The notes beneath the pieces are model-generated. The model had not been told where the DNA came from and made no database searches. It saw only the letters and a program-made list of their open reading frames with translations. 29,599 nt of DNA, from NCBI GenBank assembly GCA_002171155.1, contig NHHF01000068.1:1-29599 (forward strand), given 5' to 3'. The DNA is from Betaproteobacteria bacterium TMED156 (GTDB lineage Bacteria; Pseudomonadota; Gammaproteobacteria; Burkholderiales; Burkholderiaceae_A). Positions 15,762 to 24,258 of the stretch are shown here, piece by piece. How positions within the stretch are numbered: position 1 is the stretch's first letter; each line of letters starts with the position of its first letter. A program made the position numbers and the translations under genes.

Positions 15762-17107
15762 TTTTCAAATCTTGTATACTGTCCCAGAAAAGTTAAACGA
15801 ATTGTTCCAGTTGGTCCATTTCTTTGTTTGCTTATAATAATCTCAGCACTTCCTTTGTCAGGACTATCAGGTCTATACACTTCATCCCTGTAAATAAACA
15901 AAATAACGTCAGCATCTTGTTCAATGGAACCACTTTCTCTTAAATCAGACATTACTGGTCTTTTATCAGTTCTTTGCTCGACAGTTCTATTCAATTGAGA
16001 TAGGGCGATTACAGGACATTCCAATTCTTTCGCAAGGCCTTTCAATGATCTTGTAATTTCAGATATTTCTGTAGTCCTGTTTTCTCCATCAACTGATGCA
16101 CTCATCAATTGAAGATAATCAACTATTACTAACCCTAGACCACCAGTGGCTCTTTTAAGCCTTCTTGCTCTTGACCGAATCTCAAGTGGGTTAATACCTG
16201 CACTTTCATCAATATGAACTGCAACATTTTTCATACTTGCGTTAGCGTTCATCAATCTATCCCAATCATCTTGTGACAACTTGCCAGTTCTTACCTTTTG
16301 AGCATCAATTTTTCCTTGTGAGCAAAGCATCCTAATAACTAGTTGTTCTGCAGCCATTTCCATTGAAAAAACAGCAACAGGTAGACCATAATCAATTGCA
16401 ACATGCTCAGCAATATTGATAGCAAGAGAGGTTTTACCCATACTTGGTCTTCCGGCGATTATTATTAATTCCCCCGGATGCATACCTGCTGTCTTTTGAT
16501 CAAGATCGATAAAACCACTTGGAATTCCAGTTACGTCACTTTGGTTGGGGTTTTCATAAAGATCACTAATTTTTTTTGTGACATGAATTAGTAAATTATC
16601 AAAATCTTTTAAACCGGAATTACCTCTTGCCCTATCCTCGCTAATTCTAAAAATCTTGGCTTCAGCCTCGTCAAGAATGATTCTAGTATCACGACGTACT
16701 GGTCCTAGCGCTAATGAAGTAATTTCATCACTAACAGAAACAAGCCTTCTCAAAATGGATTGATCTCTAATAATTTCAGCATAACCTTTAATATTTGAAG
16801 CAGCTGGACTGGACTGAGCTAAAAAGTTGAGGTATTCAATACCAACAGAATTATTACTCTGATTAGATGCTTTTAGAGATTCAAATACAGTGACAACATC
16901 AGCTGGTTTACTTAGTTCTAAAAGTCTTAAAATATTCTGAAAAATAATTTTATGCTCGGATTTATAAAAATCATTAGAACTAATTAAGTCTCCAATTTTT
17001 TCCCAAGCATTGTTATCCAAAAGAAGAGACCCAAGAACGGCTGCCTCAGCCTCAATGGAATGAGGAGGTAACTTTAGTTTTAGTGCCTGTGAGGCAGACA
17101 CAGCCAT
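15743..17107 (-). CDS. dnaB: Replicative DNA helicase
   Basis: DnaB is the hexameric 5'-3' helicase at the replication fork. The 454-residue protein has the N-terminal primase-interaction domain (PHSIEAEAAVLGSLLLD, about 15-31) and the RecA-like ATPase domain with Walker A GRPSMGKTS (219-227). The Walker B region is LGLVIVDYLQLM (around 320-330), and ALSQLNRTVEQRTDKRP and SDLRESGSIEQDADVI follow. It ends with the expected FLGQYTRFENY segment. An AGGAGG site 7 nt before the ATG fixes the start. It is the last gene of the rpsF-rpsR-rplI-dnaB operon, 11 nt after rplI. No intein is present in the P-loop or other conserved motifs, where DnaB inteins are often found. Confidence 0.98.
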   Translation of the reverse strand: MAVSASQALKLKLPPHSIEAEAAVLGSLLLDNNAWEKIGDLISSNDFYKSEHKIIFQNILRLLELSKPADVVTVFESLKASNQSNNSVGIEYLNFLAQSSPAASNIKGYAEIIRDQSILRRLVSVSDEITSLALGPVRRDTRIILDEAEAKIFRISEDRARGNSGLKDFDNLLIHVTKKISDLYENPNQSDVTGIPSGFIDLDQKTAGMHPGELIIIAGRPSMGKTSLAINIAEHVAIDYGLPVAVFSMEMAAEQLVIRMLCSQGKIDAQKVRTGKLSQDDWDRLMNANASMKNVAVHIDESAGINPLEIRSRARRLKRATGGLGLVIVDYLQLMSASVDGENRTTEISEITRSLKGLAKELECPVIALSQLNRTVEQRTDKRPVMSDLRESGSIEQDADVILFIYRDEVYRPDSPDKGSAEIIISKQRNGPTGTIRLTFLGQYTRFENYVSMP

Positions 17108-17118
17108 TTCATAGCCTC

Positions 17119-17583
17119 CTAGGAATTTATTTCTTGGGAATCTGCTACTACATTAACAAGCAAATCAACTGTAATCTCACTATGAACTAGAATCTTTACA
17201 GAATGCTCACCAAGTGTTTTGATTGGACCATCTTTGAATGATATCTGTGATTTAACAATTGAAACACCCTGCTCTTTAATTTTGTTAACAACATCTTGAC
17301 CAGTTACAGATCCAAATAGCCTGCCATCAACACCAGCTTTTTGAGTTATCTCTATTTTTTTCCCAGTAATCGTCTCAGCAACTTCTTTAGCCTCAATGAG
17401 TTTTTTTTCAGCCAGTTTTACCAAATCTTTTCGTCTAGATTCAAATTCTGCAATTGCAGTCTGAGTAGCTCTTTTTGCAAAGCCTTTGGGAATTAAAAAA
17501 TTTCTGGCATATCCATCTCGAACTCGAACAACATCACCTAGATTACCGAGCTTTGATATTTTATCCAATAATATTACCTGCAT
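17119..17583 (-). CDS. rplI: 50S ribosomal protein L9
   Basis: L9 is a large-subunit ribosomal protein that binds 23S rRNA near the L1 stalk base and helps limit frameshifting. The 154-residue protein begins MQVILLDKISKLGNLGDVV, followed by VRDGYARNFLIPKGFAKRAT, the defining L9 N-domain signature. A long connecting helix and the C-terminal domain with RLFGSVTGQDVVN follow. Length is normal. GGAG lies upstream of the ATG. It sits between rpsR and dnaB in the operon. Confidence 0.98.
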   Translation of the reverse strand: MQVILLDKISKLGNLGDVVRVRDGYARNFLIPKGFAKRATQTAIAEFESRRKDLVKLAEKKLIEAKEVAETITGKKIEITQKAGVDGRLFGSVTGQDVVNKIKEQGVSIVKSQISFKDGPIKTLGEHSVKILVHSEITVDLLVNVVADSQEINS

Positions 17584-17597
17584 AAAAAGGCTCCAAT

Positions 17598-17879
17598 TTA
17601 ATGATTATCTGTAAAAGACAATAATGCCAAGAATCTAGCTCTTTTGACAGCAGTAGTGAGTTGTCTTTGGTATTTGGCAGTTGTACCAGTAATTCTTGCT
17701 GGAATTATTTTACCTGTTTCTGAAACAAAGTCTTTTAGCATATCAACGTTTTTATAATCGACAATTTCGGGATTTGATCCTGAAAAGCGACAAACTCTTT
17801 TCCTTTTAAAAAGTGCTGTTTGGTTTTGTCTTCTCCCTCTTCTTTTGTCGCCAGATCTTCCACCAGTTTTGAAAGCCAT
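17598..17879 (-). CDS. rpsR: 30S ribosomal protein S18
   Basis: S18 binds 16S rRNA together with S6 in the platform of the small subunit. The 93-residue protein has a basic N-terminal extension rich in Arg/Lys/Gly. The conserved core is [20 protein letters not shown], then ISETGKI-like residues ([20 protein letters not shown]) and [14 protein letters not shown]. The extension of about 18 residues relative to E. coli S18 is familiar in betaproteobacteria. It is only 41 nt from the end of rpsF, leaving no room for the priB gene that commonly lies between them. Confidence 0.98.
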   Translation of the reverse strand: MAFKTGGRSGDKRRGRRQNQTALFKRKRVCRFSGSNPEIVDYKNVDMLKDFVSETGKIIPARITGTTAKYQRQLTTAVKRARFLALLSFTDNH

Positions 17880-17920
17880 ATTTTTCCTTAAATATTTATT
17901 TATAAGTTCGAAAAACTAAA

Positions 17921-18313
17921 TTATGTATTAGATTTTTCATTATCAGATTGTTTATTAGACTCGTTTTGTACTGAAGTCATCATAGGGGATGGACCGGTTG
18001 GTGGTAATTTATTCCTAATACAAAGATGTCTTATTACTGCATCATTGAATCTAAATGAATGCTCCAATTCCTCAATCTCAGGCTGACCACACTCTATATT
18101 CATCAAGATGTAGTGTGCTTTTGAAACCTTTAATATTGGAAAGGCTAATTGTCGTCTACCCCAATCCTCAATCCTAGAAACCTTACCACCTTTGTTTGTA
18201 ACAACTGCACTGTATCTTTCAATCATTCCAGGCACTTGCTCACTTTGATCGGGATGTACAAGAAGAACCAACTCGTAATGCCTCATAGATGAGGAATGTA
18301 AATTTTCAGTCAT
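17921..18313 (-). CDS. rpsF: 30S ribosomal protein S6
   Basis: S6 binds 16S rRNA as a heterodimer with S18. The 130-residue reading begins [20 protein letters not shown]. The S6 core is [47 protein letters not shown], and [14 protein letters not shown]; the C-terminal tail is polar. Three in-frame ATGs exist, at 18373, 18313 and 18286. The one at 18313 has AGGA five bases upstream; that at 18286 has none although the family core starts there, and that at 18373 lies inside the regulatory leader. The start is therefore 18313, with 18286 (121 aa) the alternative. First gene of the operon with rpsR, rplI and dnaB. Confidence 0.95.
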   Translation of the reverse strand: MTENLHSSSMRHYELVLLVHPDQSEQVPGMIERYSAVVTNKGGKVSRIEDWGRRQLAFPILKVSKAHYILMNIECGQPEIEELEHSFRFNDAVIRHLCIRNKLPPTGPSPMMTSVQNESNKQSDNEKSNT

Positions 18314-18350
18314 ATAAATCCTACGGTTTATATACTCCGCAAAAGCAGTA
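18311..18350 (-). promoter_or_regulatory. rpsF leader: two abutting hairpins, candidate S6:S18 autoregulatory element
   Basis: On the minus strand, a 7-bp perfect stem (ATATAAA/TTTATAT, 18312-18333) encloses the 8-nt loop CCGTAGGA. The loop contains a CCG and the AGGA ribosome-binding site, and the closing arm includes the first two bases of the rpsF ATG. Directly upstream, TACTGC-TTTT-GC-GG-AGTA (18333-18350) forms a second hairpin with a two-base GG bulge. An S6:S18-binding motif in rpsF leaders with a conserved CCG is known in bacteria; this arrangement fits it by position and sequence. Folding into the stem would block translation, consistent with feedback control. Not verified by covariance. 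Confidence 0.5.
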
Positions 18351-18371
18351 GTACAGGATGAATAACATTTC

Positions 18372-18400
18372 AATTTACCAAATTAAGCTCTCATGTTCAA
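18372..18400 (-). promoter_or_regulatory. Candidate sigma-70 promoter of rpsF-rpsR-rplI-dnaB
   Basis: Minus strand: TTGAAC (18395-18400), a 17-nt spacer, then TAAATT (18372-18377). Each hexamer matches consensus at four of six positions with ideal spacing. Transcription would begin near 18365, giving a leader of about 50 nt that holds exactly the two hairpins described before rpsF. Confidence 0.45.
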
Positions 18401-18534
18401 GGAAAAAAACGAAAAAACATATTACATGATAATCTATTGGTTGATAGTGAGTAAAACAAATGTTTAAGTTAGATTATTGTTATTAAACGTAGTTGTTTTA
18501 TTTTTTAAAAAAAAAGAATGATGGAATTTAGAAA

Positions 18535-18858
18535 ATGACTCATGTTGTTACAGAAAGCTGTATTAAGTGCCGCTACACTGATTGTGTTGATGTCTGTCCT
18601 GTTGATTGTTTCAAAAAAGGACCTAATTTTTTGGTGATTGACCCTGAAGAGTGTATTGATTGTGCAGTTTGCATACCTGAATGTCCAGTTGAGGCCATTT
18701 TTGCGGAAGAGGATGTTCCTGAAGGTCAGGAGGAATTCATTGAATTAAATGCAGAACTTTCACAACAATGGGATACTATATCTCGAATGGAAGAAAAACC
18801 TGAAGACGCTGATCATTGGGCGAAAATTAAAGACAAAAAGGAATTATTAGAAAGATAA
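18535..18858 (+). CDS. fdxA: Seven-iron ferredoxin, FdxA type
   Basis: FdxA is a small soluble electron carrier with one [3Fe-4S] and one [4Fe-4S] cluster. The 107-residue protein begins [20 protein letters not shown] and continues CPVDCF, then [16 protein letters not shown]. The cysteines C9, C17, C21, C40, C43, C46 and C50 match the ligand pattern of Azotobacter ferredoxin I almost exactly. The C-terminal extension with [20 protein letters not shown] is also typical. GATGGA lies upstream of the ATG. It is divergent from the rpsF operon and is followed 14 nt later by fpr, a likely redox partner. Confidence 0.96.
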   Translation: MTHVVTESCIKCRYTDCVDVCPVDCFKKGPNFLVIDPEECIDCAVCIPECPVEAIFAEEDVPEGQEEFIELNAELSQQWDTISRMEEKPEDADHWAKIKDKKELLER

Positions 18859-18872
18859 GACTAAAAAAAATA

Positions 18873-19688
18873 TTGCCATCAGATAATCTCTCTCGTGTAA
18901 AAATTACTCATTTAAAAAAATGGGGGCGTAACATAGTCTCTTTCTTTACTGAGCGCCCTGAGAAATTTTCTTTCAAATCAGGTCAATTTGTAAGAATTTG
19001 TCCAGAAAGTAACTTAACATTAAATACCAATCCAGTTTGGAGAGCACAATCTATAGCATCCTCACCAGATGATAAATTCCTTGAATTTCTAGTTGTGTTT
19101 GGTAAAACTGGAGATTTTAGCCAACTATCAGCCAACTTGAAGCCAGGAGACTATTTTCTTCTAGAAAAAAATAACTACGGTTATCTTACTTTGGATAGAT
19201 TCTCGAAGGAAGGTGATTTGTGGCTTATTGCATCTGGGACAGGACTAGCACCATTTTTATCAATCATTAGAGATTTTTCTACTCTTAACAAGTTTAATAG
19301 AGTTAATTTAATCCACACTGTACGCAATAAAGATAATCTTGTTTATCATAATGAAATTATGCAACTTAAACTAGCTCCAAATTTTTTTGAAAATAAAAAT
19401 AAGATAACTTACTTACCAGTTGTGACAAGAGAAATTGTAGATGTAGTAGGATTGATTCAAGGAAGAAAATTTGAATACATTTCATCAGGCGAACATATAA
19501 CTTCACTTTTGAAATCTGGCAAGCTAGAGACAGTCACAAACTGTAAATTCACAACAAAAGAGTCTAAAGTTATGATTTGCGGAAATCCACAGATGATAAA
19601 AGAAACTAGATCTCATTTAAAAGAAATAGGATTTGTTACTAGTAAGAGAAATACTCCAGGACAAATTGCAGTTGAAAACTATTGGTAA
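18873..19688 (+). CDS. fpr: Ferredoxin--NADP+ reductase
   Basis: Fpr is an FAD flavoprotein that moves electrons between NADPH and ferredoxin or flavodoxin. The 271-residue protein has the FAD-binding motif [10 protein letters not shown] (56-65; the usual RxYS is RAQS here), the NADP-binding [18 protein letters not shown] (118-135), and the segment [17 protein letters not shown]. It ends [12 protein letters not shown] with the aromatic C-terminus typical of Fpr. The start is TTG at 18873, 14 nt after fdxA, with no Shine-Dalgarno, so translation may depend on coupling with fdxA or the start may differ slightly. It ends 7 nt before the preferred start of the RnfB-like gene. Confidence 0.94.
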   Translation: MPSDNLSRVKITHLKKWGRNIVSFFTERPEKFSFKSGQFVRICPESNLTLNTNPVWRAQSIASSPDDKFLEFLVVFGKTGDFSQLSANLKPGDYFLLEKNNYGYLTLDRFSKEGDLWLIASGTGLAPFLSIIRDFSTLNKFNRVNLIHTVRNKDNLVYHNEIMQLKLAPNFFENKNKITYLPVVTREIVDVVGLIQGRKFEYISSGEHITSLLKSGKLETVTNCKFTTKESKVMICGNPQMIKETRSHLKEIGFVTSKRNTPGQIAVENYW

Positions 19689-19695
19689 TGCATAT

Positions 19696-20241
19696 ATGAG
19701 TGATGTTGAAAAAGTTGATAAAATCCTCCCCCAAACACAATGCAAAAAATGTGGTTACGCATCATGTAGACCATATGCTGAAGCAATAGTTTTTGAGAAT
19801 GAAAATATAAATAAATGTCCTCCTGGTGGCAATGATGTAATGAAAAAACTTGCACAATTAATGAATCGAGATAAAAAACCTATTGATCCATTATGCGGAG
19901 AAGATTCCCCTCCAGCTCTTTTCATAATAGATGAAGCAAATTGTATTGGTTGCGGACTTTGCATTCCCGCATGTCCTGTCGATGCAATAGCTGGTGCTTC
20001 GAAATACTTACACACAATTATCAGAGATGAGTGTACTGGATGTGAATTATGTGTTTTACCTTGTCCAGTTGATTGTATTAACCTTATTGAGCGTCCTAAA
20101 GAGCTAGAATGGAACGAATATAAAGCAAATGCAAGTAGAGAAAAATTTAGAAAAAGACAGGAAAGACTAAATAAAGAAACAATCAATGACCAGGAAAAAT
20201 CTACTCTCGATCAATTAAAAAAAAAATATATCAGAAATTGA
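19696..20241 (+). CDS. rnfB: RnfB-like ferredoxin (soluble, without a membrane anchor)
   Basis: From the ATG at 19696 this is a 181-residue iron-sulfur protein. An N-terminal four-cysteine domain (Cys16, Cys19, Cys24, Cys41, in [10 protein letters not shown] and KCPPGG) is the RnfB-type cluster domain. Two 4Fe-4S motifs follow: [11 protein letters not shown] with Pro (83-93) and [11 protein letters not shown] (113-123). A charged C-terminal tail closes it. The hydrophobic N-terminal anchor of true RnfB is missing and no rnfA/C/D/G/E gene is near, so it is probably a stand-alone ferredoxin and not part of a membrane Rnf pump. A longer in-frame start at 19633 overlaps fpr and is rejected. The gene likely shares an mRNA with fdxA and fpr. 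Confidence 0.85.
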   Translation: MSDVEKVDKILPQTQCKKCGYASCRPYAEAIVFENENINKCPPGGNDVMKKLAQLMNRDKKPIDPLCGEDSPPALFIIDEANCIGCGLCIPACPVDAIAGASKYLHTIIRDECTGCELCVLPCPVDCINLIERPKELEWNEYKANASREKFRKRQERLNKETINDQEKSTLDQLKKKYIRN

Positions 20242-20398
20242 ACAATCACAGATTTTTTTTTCATTTAATTTAATTCATACTACATAAATGATTCTATTGT
20301 TTATTTTTTTAGTTTAGTGCAATGAGTGAAGAAGTTTTCAACTGAGTTAACTTATTGCCTAAAGCAATGTAAGAAAATCAAAAGATAACAAAATAAAT

Positions 20399-21529
20399 CT
20401 AAGTAAAAAATTCTTTAACTTTATCCATCCAATTCTTACTATGTGGATTATGTTTATCTTTATTGATATTTATTGATTCATCAAAATCTCTCAGCAAATT
20501 TTTTTGGCTGTCGGATAACTTCACAGGTGTTTCAAGAATTACGTGACAAAATAAATCCCCTAAAACACCAGATCGAACATTCTTAATACCTTTTCCTCTT
20601 AAGCGAAAAGTTTTACCGGTTTGTGTTCCCTCTGGAATGTCAAAACTTGCTCTTCCATTTAGTGTTGGAACATCAATTGATCCTCCTAATGCTGACTGAG
20701 AAAAACTTATAGGGGCTTCGCAATGTAAATCATCATTATCTCTTTGAAATACATGGTGTTCTTTGACGTTTACTTCAACATACAAATCACCTTTGGCTCC
20801 CCCATTTTGACCAGGTTCACCATTTCCAGCTGATCTAATTCTCATACCATTATCAATTCCAGCTGGGATACTAACCTCTAATGTTTTGTTCTGCTTTACT
20901 CTTCCACCACCTCCACAAGCAGAACATGGGTTTTTTATGCTTTTTCCTACTCCCCTGCAAGCTGGACAAGTTTGCTGTATTGAAAAAAAGCCCTGTTGCA
21001 TTCTAACTTGGCCCTGTCCATTACATGTTTTACAAATTTCTGGTTTTGTCCCTGGTTTGCAACCAGAACTCCCACATGTTTTACAAGCTTGCCAGGTAGG
21101 AACCCTTATTTCTGTAGTTAAACCGTTAGCAGCATCCTCCAGAGATATTTCGAGGGAGTATTTTAGATCAGAACCACGAAAGGCTCCACTCCTTTGACCC
21201 CCAGATGTTCTTGCATTTCCACCAAAAATATCACCAAAGATATCGCCAAATGCGTCAGCAAACCCTGAGAAGTCTCCCGCTCCTTGAGAGCCTGGAGGTC
21301 CCTGGTTAACACCAGCGTGACCAAACCTATCATATGCAGCTCTTTTCTCTGCGTCAGATAATATCTCGTAAGCTTCTTTTATTTGTTTAAATTTTGCCTC
21401 TGCAGCCTTATCACCCGGATTTCTGTCTGGATGATACTTCATGGCTAATTTTCTATATGACTTTTTGATATCACTATCTGATGCATTTTTTACAACATCA
21501 AGCAATTCATAATAATCAGTTTTAGCCAT
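20399..21529 (-). CDS. dnaJ: Chaperone DnaJ (Hsp40)
   Basis: DnaJ delivers unfolded proteins to DnaK and stimulates its ATPase. The 376-residue protein has the J-domain with HPD in [10 protein letters not shown], then a Gly/Phe-rich linker ([20 protein letters not shown]). The zinc-finger region has four cysteine pairs ([36 protein letters not shown]), followed by the C-terminal substrate-binding domains. Length and domain order are those of a full DnaJ. It lies 16 nt after dnaK. 20242-20398, between dnaJ and the convergent rnfB-like gene, contains no clear terminator. Confidence 0.98.
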   Translation of the reverse strand: MAKTDYYELLDVVKNASDSDIKKSYRKLAMKYHPDRNPGDKAAEAKFKQIKEAYEILSDAEKRAAYDRFGHAGVNQGPPGSQGAGDFSGFADAFGDIFGDIFGGNARTSGGQRSGAFRGSDLKYSLEISLEDAANGLTTEIRVPTWQACKTCGSSGCKPGTKPEICKTCNGQGQVRMQQGFFSIQQTCPACRGVGKSIKNPCSACGGGGRVKQNKTLEVSIPAGIDNGMRIRSAGNGEPGQNGGAKGDLYVEVNVKEHHVFQRDNDDLHCEAPISFSQSALGGSIDVPTLNGRASFDIPEGTQTGKTFRLRGKGIKNVRSGVLGDLFCHVILETPVKLSDSQKNLLRDFDESININKDKHNPHSKNWMDKVKEFFT

Positions 21530-21545
21530 CTAAAGAAACCTGAAT

Positions 21546-23504
21546 CTAGCCACGTTTAACCTCTTTGAAATCAGCGTCTACAACATCATCATCAGATGTT
21601 TGAGATTTACTATTATCCTTTTGATCTTCCTGACCATTTTGATTAACCTCAGATTGACTATTAGAAGTGTTGTCAGCGGTTTGATCTTGTGAGTAAGCTA
21701 ATTCACCAAGTTTTTGAGATGCCTTCATTAGATTTTCCGTCTTCTTCTGAATCTCATCTTTATCATCTTTGGTAATTACTGACTCAGCTTCTTTGATGGC
21801 TTCTTCAATTTGTTTTTTTTCATCCTCGCTTAACTTTTCTGAATGTTCCTCCATGGATTTTTTTACAGAATGAATCATTGCTTCGCCAGAGTTTCTGGCA
21901 TTGATAAGATCTAATCTTGATTTATCCTCTTCAGCATTTGCTTCAGCGTCCGCAACCATTTTATTTATTTCTTCCTCAGAGAGACCAGAATTAGCTTTAA
22001 TGGTAATTTTATTTTCTTTGCCACTAGCTTTATCTTTAGCAGATACATGCAGGATACCATTCGCATCAATATCAAAGGTTACATCTATTTGCGGTGTGCC
22101 TCTTCCAGCCGGAGGGATGCCCTCGAGATTGAATTCTCCTAAAAGTTTGTTAGTGGTGGCCATTTCCCTTTCACCTTGAAATACTTTAACCGTTACTGCA
22201 GGTTGATTGTCTTCAGCAGTTGAGAATACTTGTGAGTATTTAGTAGGAACAGTTGTATTTTTTTGAATCATTTTTGTCATAACACCGCCTAGAGTTTCAA
22301 TACCCAGTGAAAGTGGAGTCACATCTAACAACAAAACATCAGTTCTATCACCCGATAAAACAGCTCCTTGAACAGCAGCTCCTTGGGCTACAGCCTCGTC
22401 TGGATTAACATCTCTTCTTGGTTCTTTTCCAAAAAACTCCTTAACTGCCTCCTGAACTTTGGGCATTCTTGTCATTCCACCAACTAGAATTACGTCATCA
22501 ATTTCAGACGAAGAGATACCAGCATCCTTAATAGCAGTCTCGCAAGGCTCTATGCTACGCTTGATTAGATCGTCGACGAGTGACTCTAGCTTAGCCCTAG
22601 TCAATTTAAATGTTAAATGAACTGGCGCACCATTTGACATTGCAATATAAGGTTCATTTAGTTCTGACTGTTGACTAGAAGATAATTCTATTTTAGCTCT
22701 TTCAGCAGCCGCTTTAATTCTTTGAAGCGCTATTGGGTCTTTCGATAAATCAATGCCATTTTGTTTATTAAATTCCTCAATAATGTGGTCAATAATTCTC
22801 TGATCAAAATCTTCTCCGCCTAAAAATGTATCTCCGTTCGTTGATAAAACTTCAAACTGTTTTTCTCCGTCAATATCTGCAATTTCTATGATAGAGACAT
22901 CAAAAGTACCTCCACCAAGATCATAAACAACTATCTTTCTATCTTTGGTAGTTTTTTTATCTAAACCAAATGCTAAAGCAGCAGCAGTAGGCTCATTTAT
23001 GATTCTCTTGACATCTAAACCAGCAATTTTTCCTGCATCCTTGGTTGCTTGTCTTTGTGCGTCATTAAAGTAGGCAGGAACAGTTATAACCGCCTCGCTA
23101 ACGTCGTGACCAAGATAGTCTTCAGCAGTTTTTTTCATTTTTCTCAATACCTCAGCTGAAACCTGAGGAGGTGCTAACTTTTGATCACGAACATTTACCC
23201 ATGCATCCCCATTTTCGGCTTTTACTATTGAAAAGGGCATCATATCAATGTCTTTTTGAACTTCTTTGTCCTCATACCTTCGACCAATTAATCTTTTCAC
23301 AGCAAAAAGTGTGCTTTCTGGGTTGGTAACTGCTTGTCTTTTTGCAGGAGCCCCCACCAAAATTTCTCCATCTTCCATATAAGCGATGATGGATGGAGTA
23401 GTTCTAGCTCCTTCACTGTTTTCAATTACCTTTGGTTCACCACCCTCAATGACAGACACACAGCTGTTGGTAGTTCCCAAATCAATTCCAATAACTTTTG
23501 ACAT
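21546..23504 (-). CDS. dnaK: Chaperone DnaK (Hsp70)
   Basis: DnaK is the main Hsp70 chaperone; it binds hydrophobic segments of proteins in an ATP-dependent cycle with DnaJ and GrpE. The 652-residue protein starts [18 protein letters not shown] and contains [25 protein letters not shown], the interdomain linker [13 protein letters not shown], and a helical lid. It ends [12 protein letters not shown] followed by Lys-Arg-Gly; E. coli DnaK ends with a similar EEVKDKK tail, so the EEVD-like end is only approximate. Base composition in one counted line is higher in GC (about 45%) than most neighbours, consistent with strong expression. It is the fourth gene of hrcA-hemH-grpE-dnaK-dnaJ. Confidence 0.99.
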   Translation of the reverse strand: MSKVIGIDLGTTNSCVSVIEGGEPKVIENSEGARTTPSIIAYMEDGEILVGAPAKRQAVTNPESTLFAVKRLIGRRYEDKEVQKDIDMMPFSIVKAENGDAWVNVRDQKLAPPQVSAEVLRKMKKTAEDYLGHDVSEAVITVPAYFNDAQRQATKDAGKIAGLDVKRIINEPTAAALAFGLDKKTTKDRKIVVYDLGGGTFDVSIIEIADIDGEKQFEVLSTNGDTFLGGEDFDQRIIDHIIEEFNKQNGIDLSKDPIALQRIKAAAERAKIELSSSQQSELNEPYIAMSNGAPVHLTFKLTRAKLESLVDDLIKRSIEPCETAIKDAGISSSEIDDVILVGGMTRMPKVQEAVKEFFGKEPRRDVNPDEAVAQGAAVQGAVLSGDRTDVLLLDVTPLSLGIETLGGVMTKMIQKNTTVPTKYSQVFSTAEDNQPAVTVKVFQGEREMATTNKLLGEFNLEGIPPAGRGTPQIDVTFDIDANGILHVSAKDKASGKENKITIKANSGLSEEEINKMVADAEANAEEDKSRLDLINARNSGEAMIHSVKKSMEEHSEKLSEDEKKQIEEAIKEAESVITKDDKDEIQKKTENLMKASQKLGELAYSQDQTADNTSNSQSEVNQNGQEDQKDNSKSQTSDDDVVDADFKEVKRG

Positions 23505-23550
23505 ATATATTTCCTTTCATCAACCACTTGTAGGTGCGGGGTACAATAAA

Positions 23551-23580
23551 GTAGTTTGGGGGTTAAAACAATAATTCAAG
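23551..23580 (-). promoter_or_regulatory. Candidate heat-shock (sigma-32-like) promoter ahead of dnaK
   Basis: Minus strand: CTTGAA (23575-23580, overlapping the grpE stop) followed after 12 nt by CCCCCAAAC. This resembles the sigma-32 pattern CTTGAA with a C-rich -10 (CCCCATNT), although the -10 second half differs. A leader of about 45 nt with GAAAGGAAA before dnaK follows. Confidence 0.4.
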
Positions 23581-24214
23581 CTGCAACAACCACTAAGGCA
23601 GGTCTTAATACCCTGCCGGCAAGGAAATACCCTTTTTGCAGAACACTAATTATGTGCCCAGAACTTACTATGGGATCTACCTCTTCTCCATTTAAAGTGG
23701 AAACTGCTTGATGCTGATTAGGATCGAACTTGTCAGAGACTTTTGGATTAATTATTTTTAAACCCGATCGCTCGAATGTCTGTTCTAGTTGTTTTAAGGT
23801 TAACTCAACACCAGATTTTAGTTGTTCGCTGGACTGTTCTTTTAATTCAAGAGCAGCTTCGAGACTATCAGCAACCGGTAAAAGATTTAAAGCGAAATCT
23901 TCAATAGCAAATTTTCCAGCATTTAGGACTTCTTGAGACGACCTTTTCCTTACATTGTCCAATTCAGCTTGCAATCTTAAACTCTTATCTTTCTCTGTCA
24001 ATAAATCAGACTCTAACTTGGAAAATGTTGAACTGTCTTCAACAGTGTCAACACTTTTATGAGTATTATCTTGAGTAACTTCTATAAATTCATTTTCATC
24101 ATTGTTTATATTTTTTGATGAAGCAGAGTCAATGTTTGACCCTACAATAGGACTTGTGTCAGATTCAAGACTTTCACTGACCTCTTGGTATGGGTCTTTC
24201 TTTGTTGGATTCAT
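23576..24214 (-). CDS. grpE: Nucleotide exchange factor GrpE
   Basis: GrpE releases ADP from DnaK. The 212-residue protein has a long acidic, low-complexity N-terminus (about 1-70), a coiled-coil dimer helix (SKLESDLLTEKDKSLRLQAE), the conserved LDNVRKRSSQE and FALNLLPVADSLEAALE. A C-terminal beta domain starts with FERSGLKII and carries DKFDPNQHQAV and GYFLAGRVLRPALVVV. Length is normal. No Shine-Dalgarno is visible; a promoter-like element ends only about ten bases upstream. It lies between hemH and dnaK in the chaperone block. Confidence 0.97.
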   Translation of the reverse strand: MNPTKKDPYQEVSESLESDTSPIVGSNIDSASSKNINNDENEFIEVTQDNTHKSVDTVEDSSTFSKLESDLLTEKDKSLRLQAELDNVRKRSSQEVLNAGKFAIEDFALNLLPVADSLEAALELKEQSSEQLKSGVELTLKQLEQTFERSGLKIINPKVSDKFDPNQHQAVSTLNGEEVDPIVSSGHIISVLQKGYFLAGRVLRPALVVVAA

Positions 24215-24221
24215 ATTAAAA

Positions 24222-24249
24222 AGGTTTGGACTATTTTTAAATTTTCAAG
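24222..24249 (-). promoter_or_regulatory. Candidate sigma-32-like promoter ahead of grpE
   Basis: Minus strand: CTTGAA (24244-24249), 14 nt, then CCAAACC (about 24223-24229). It is nearly the same two-part pattern as the one before dnaK. If used, transcription would start at about the grpE ATG (24214), giving a very short or absent leader, in line with the missing Shine-Dalgarno. Confidence 0.3.
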
Positions 24250-24258
24250 TGATTAAAT

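Noticed and set aside
18314..18373. Longer rpsF start at 18373
   Set aside because: The extension lies in the structured leader, downstream of the likely promoter, and is not part of the S6 family.
20242..20398. Terminator or small RNA between the rnfB-like gene and dnaJ
   Set aside because: Only T-runs and A/T-rich sequence were seen, with no stable hairpin or ORF.
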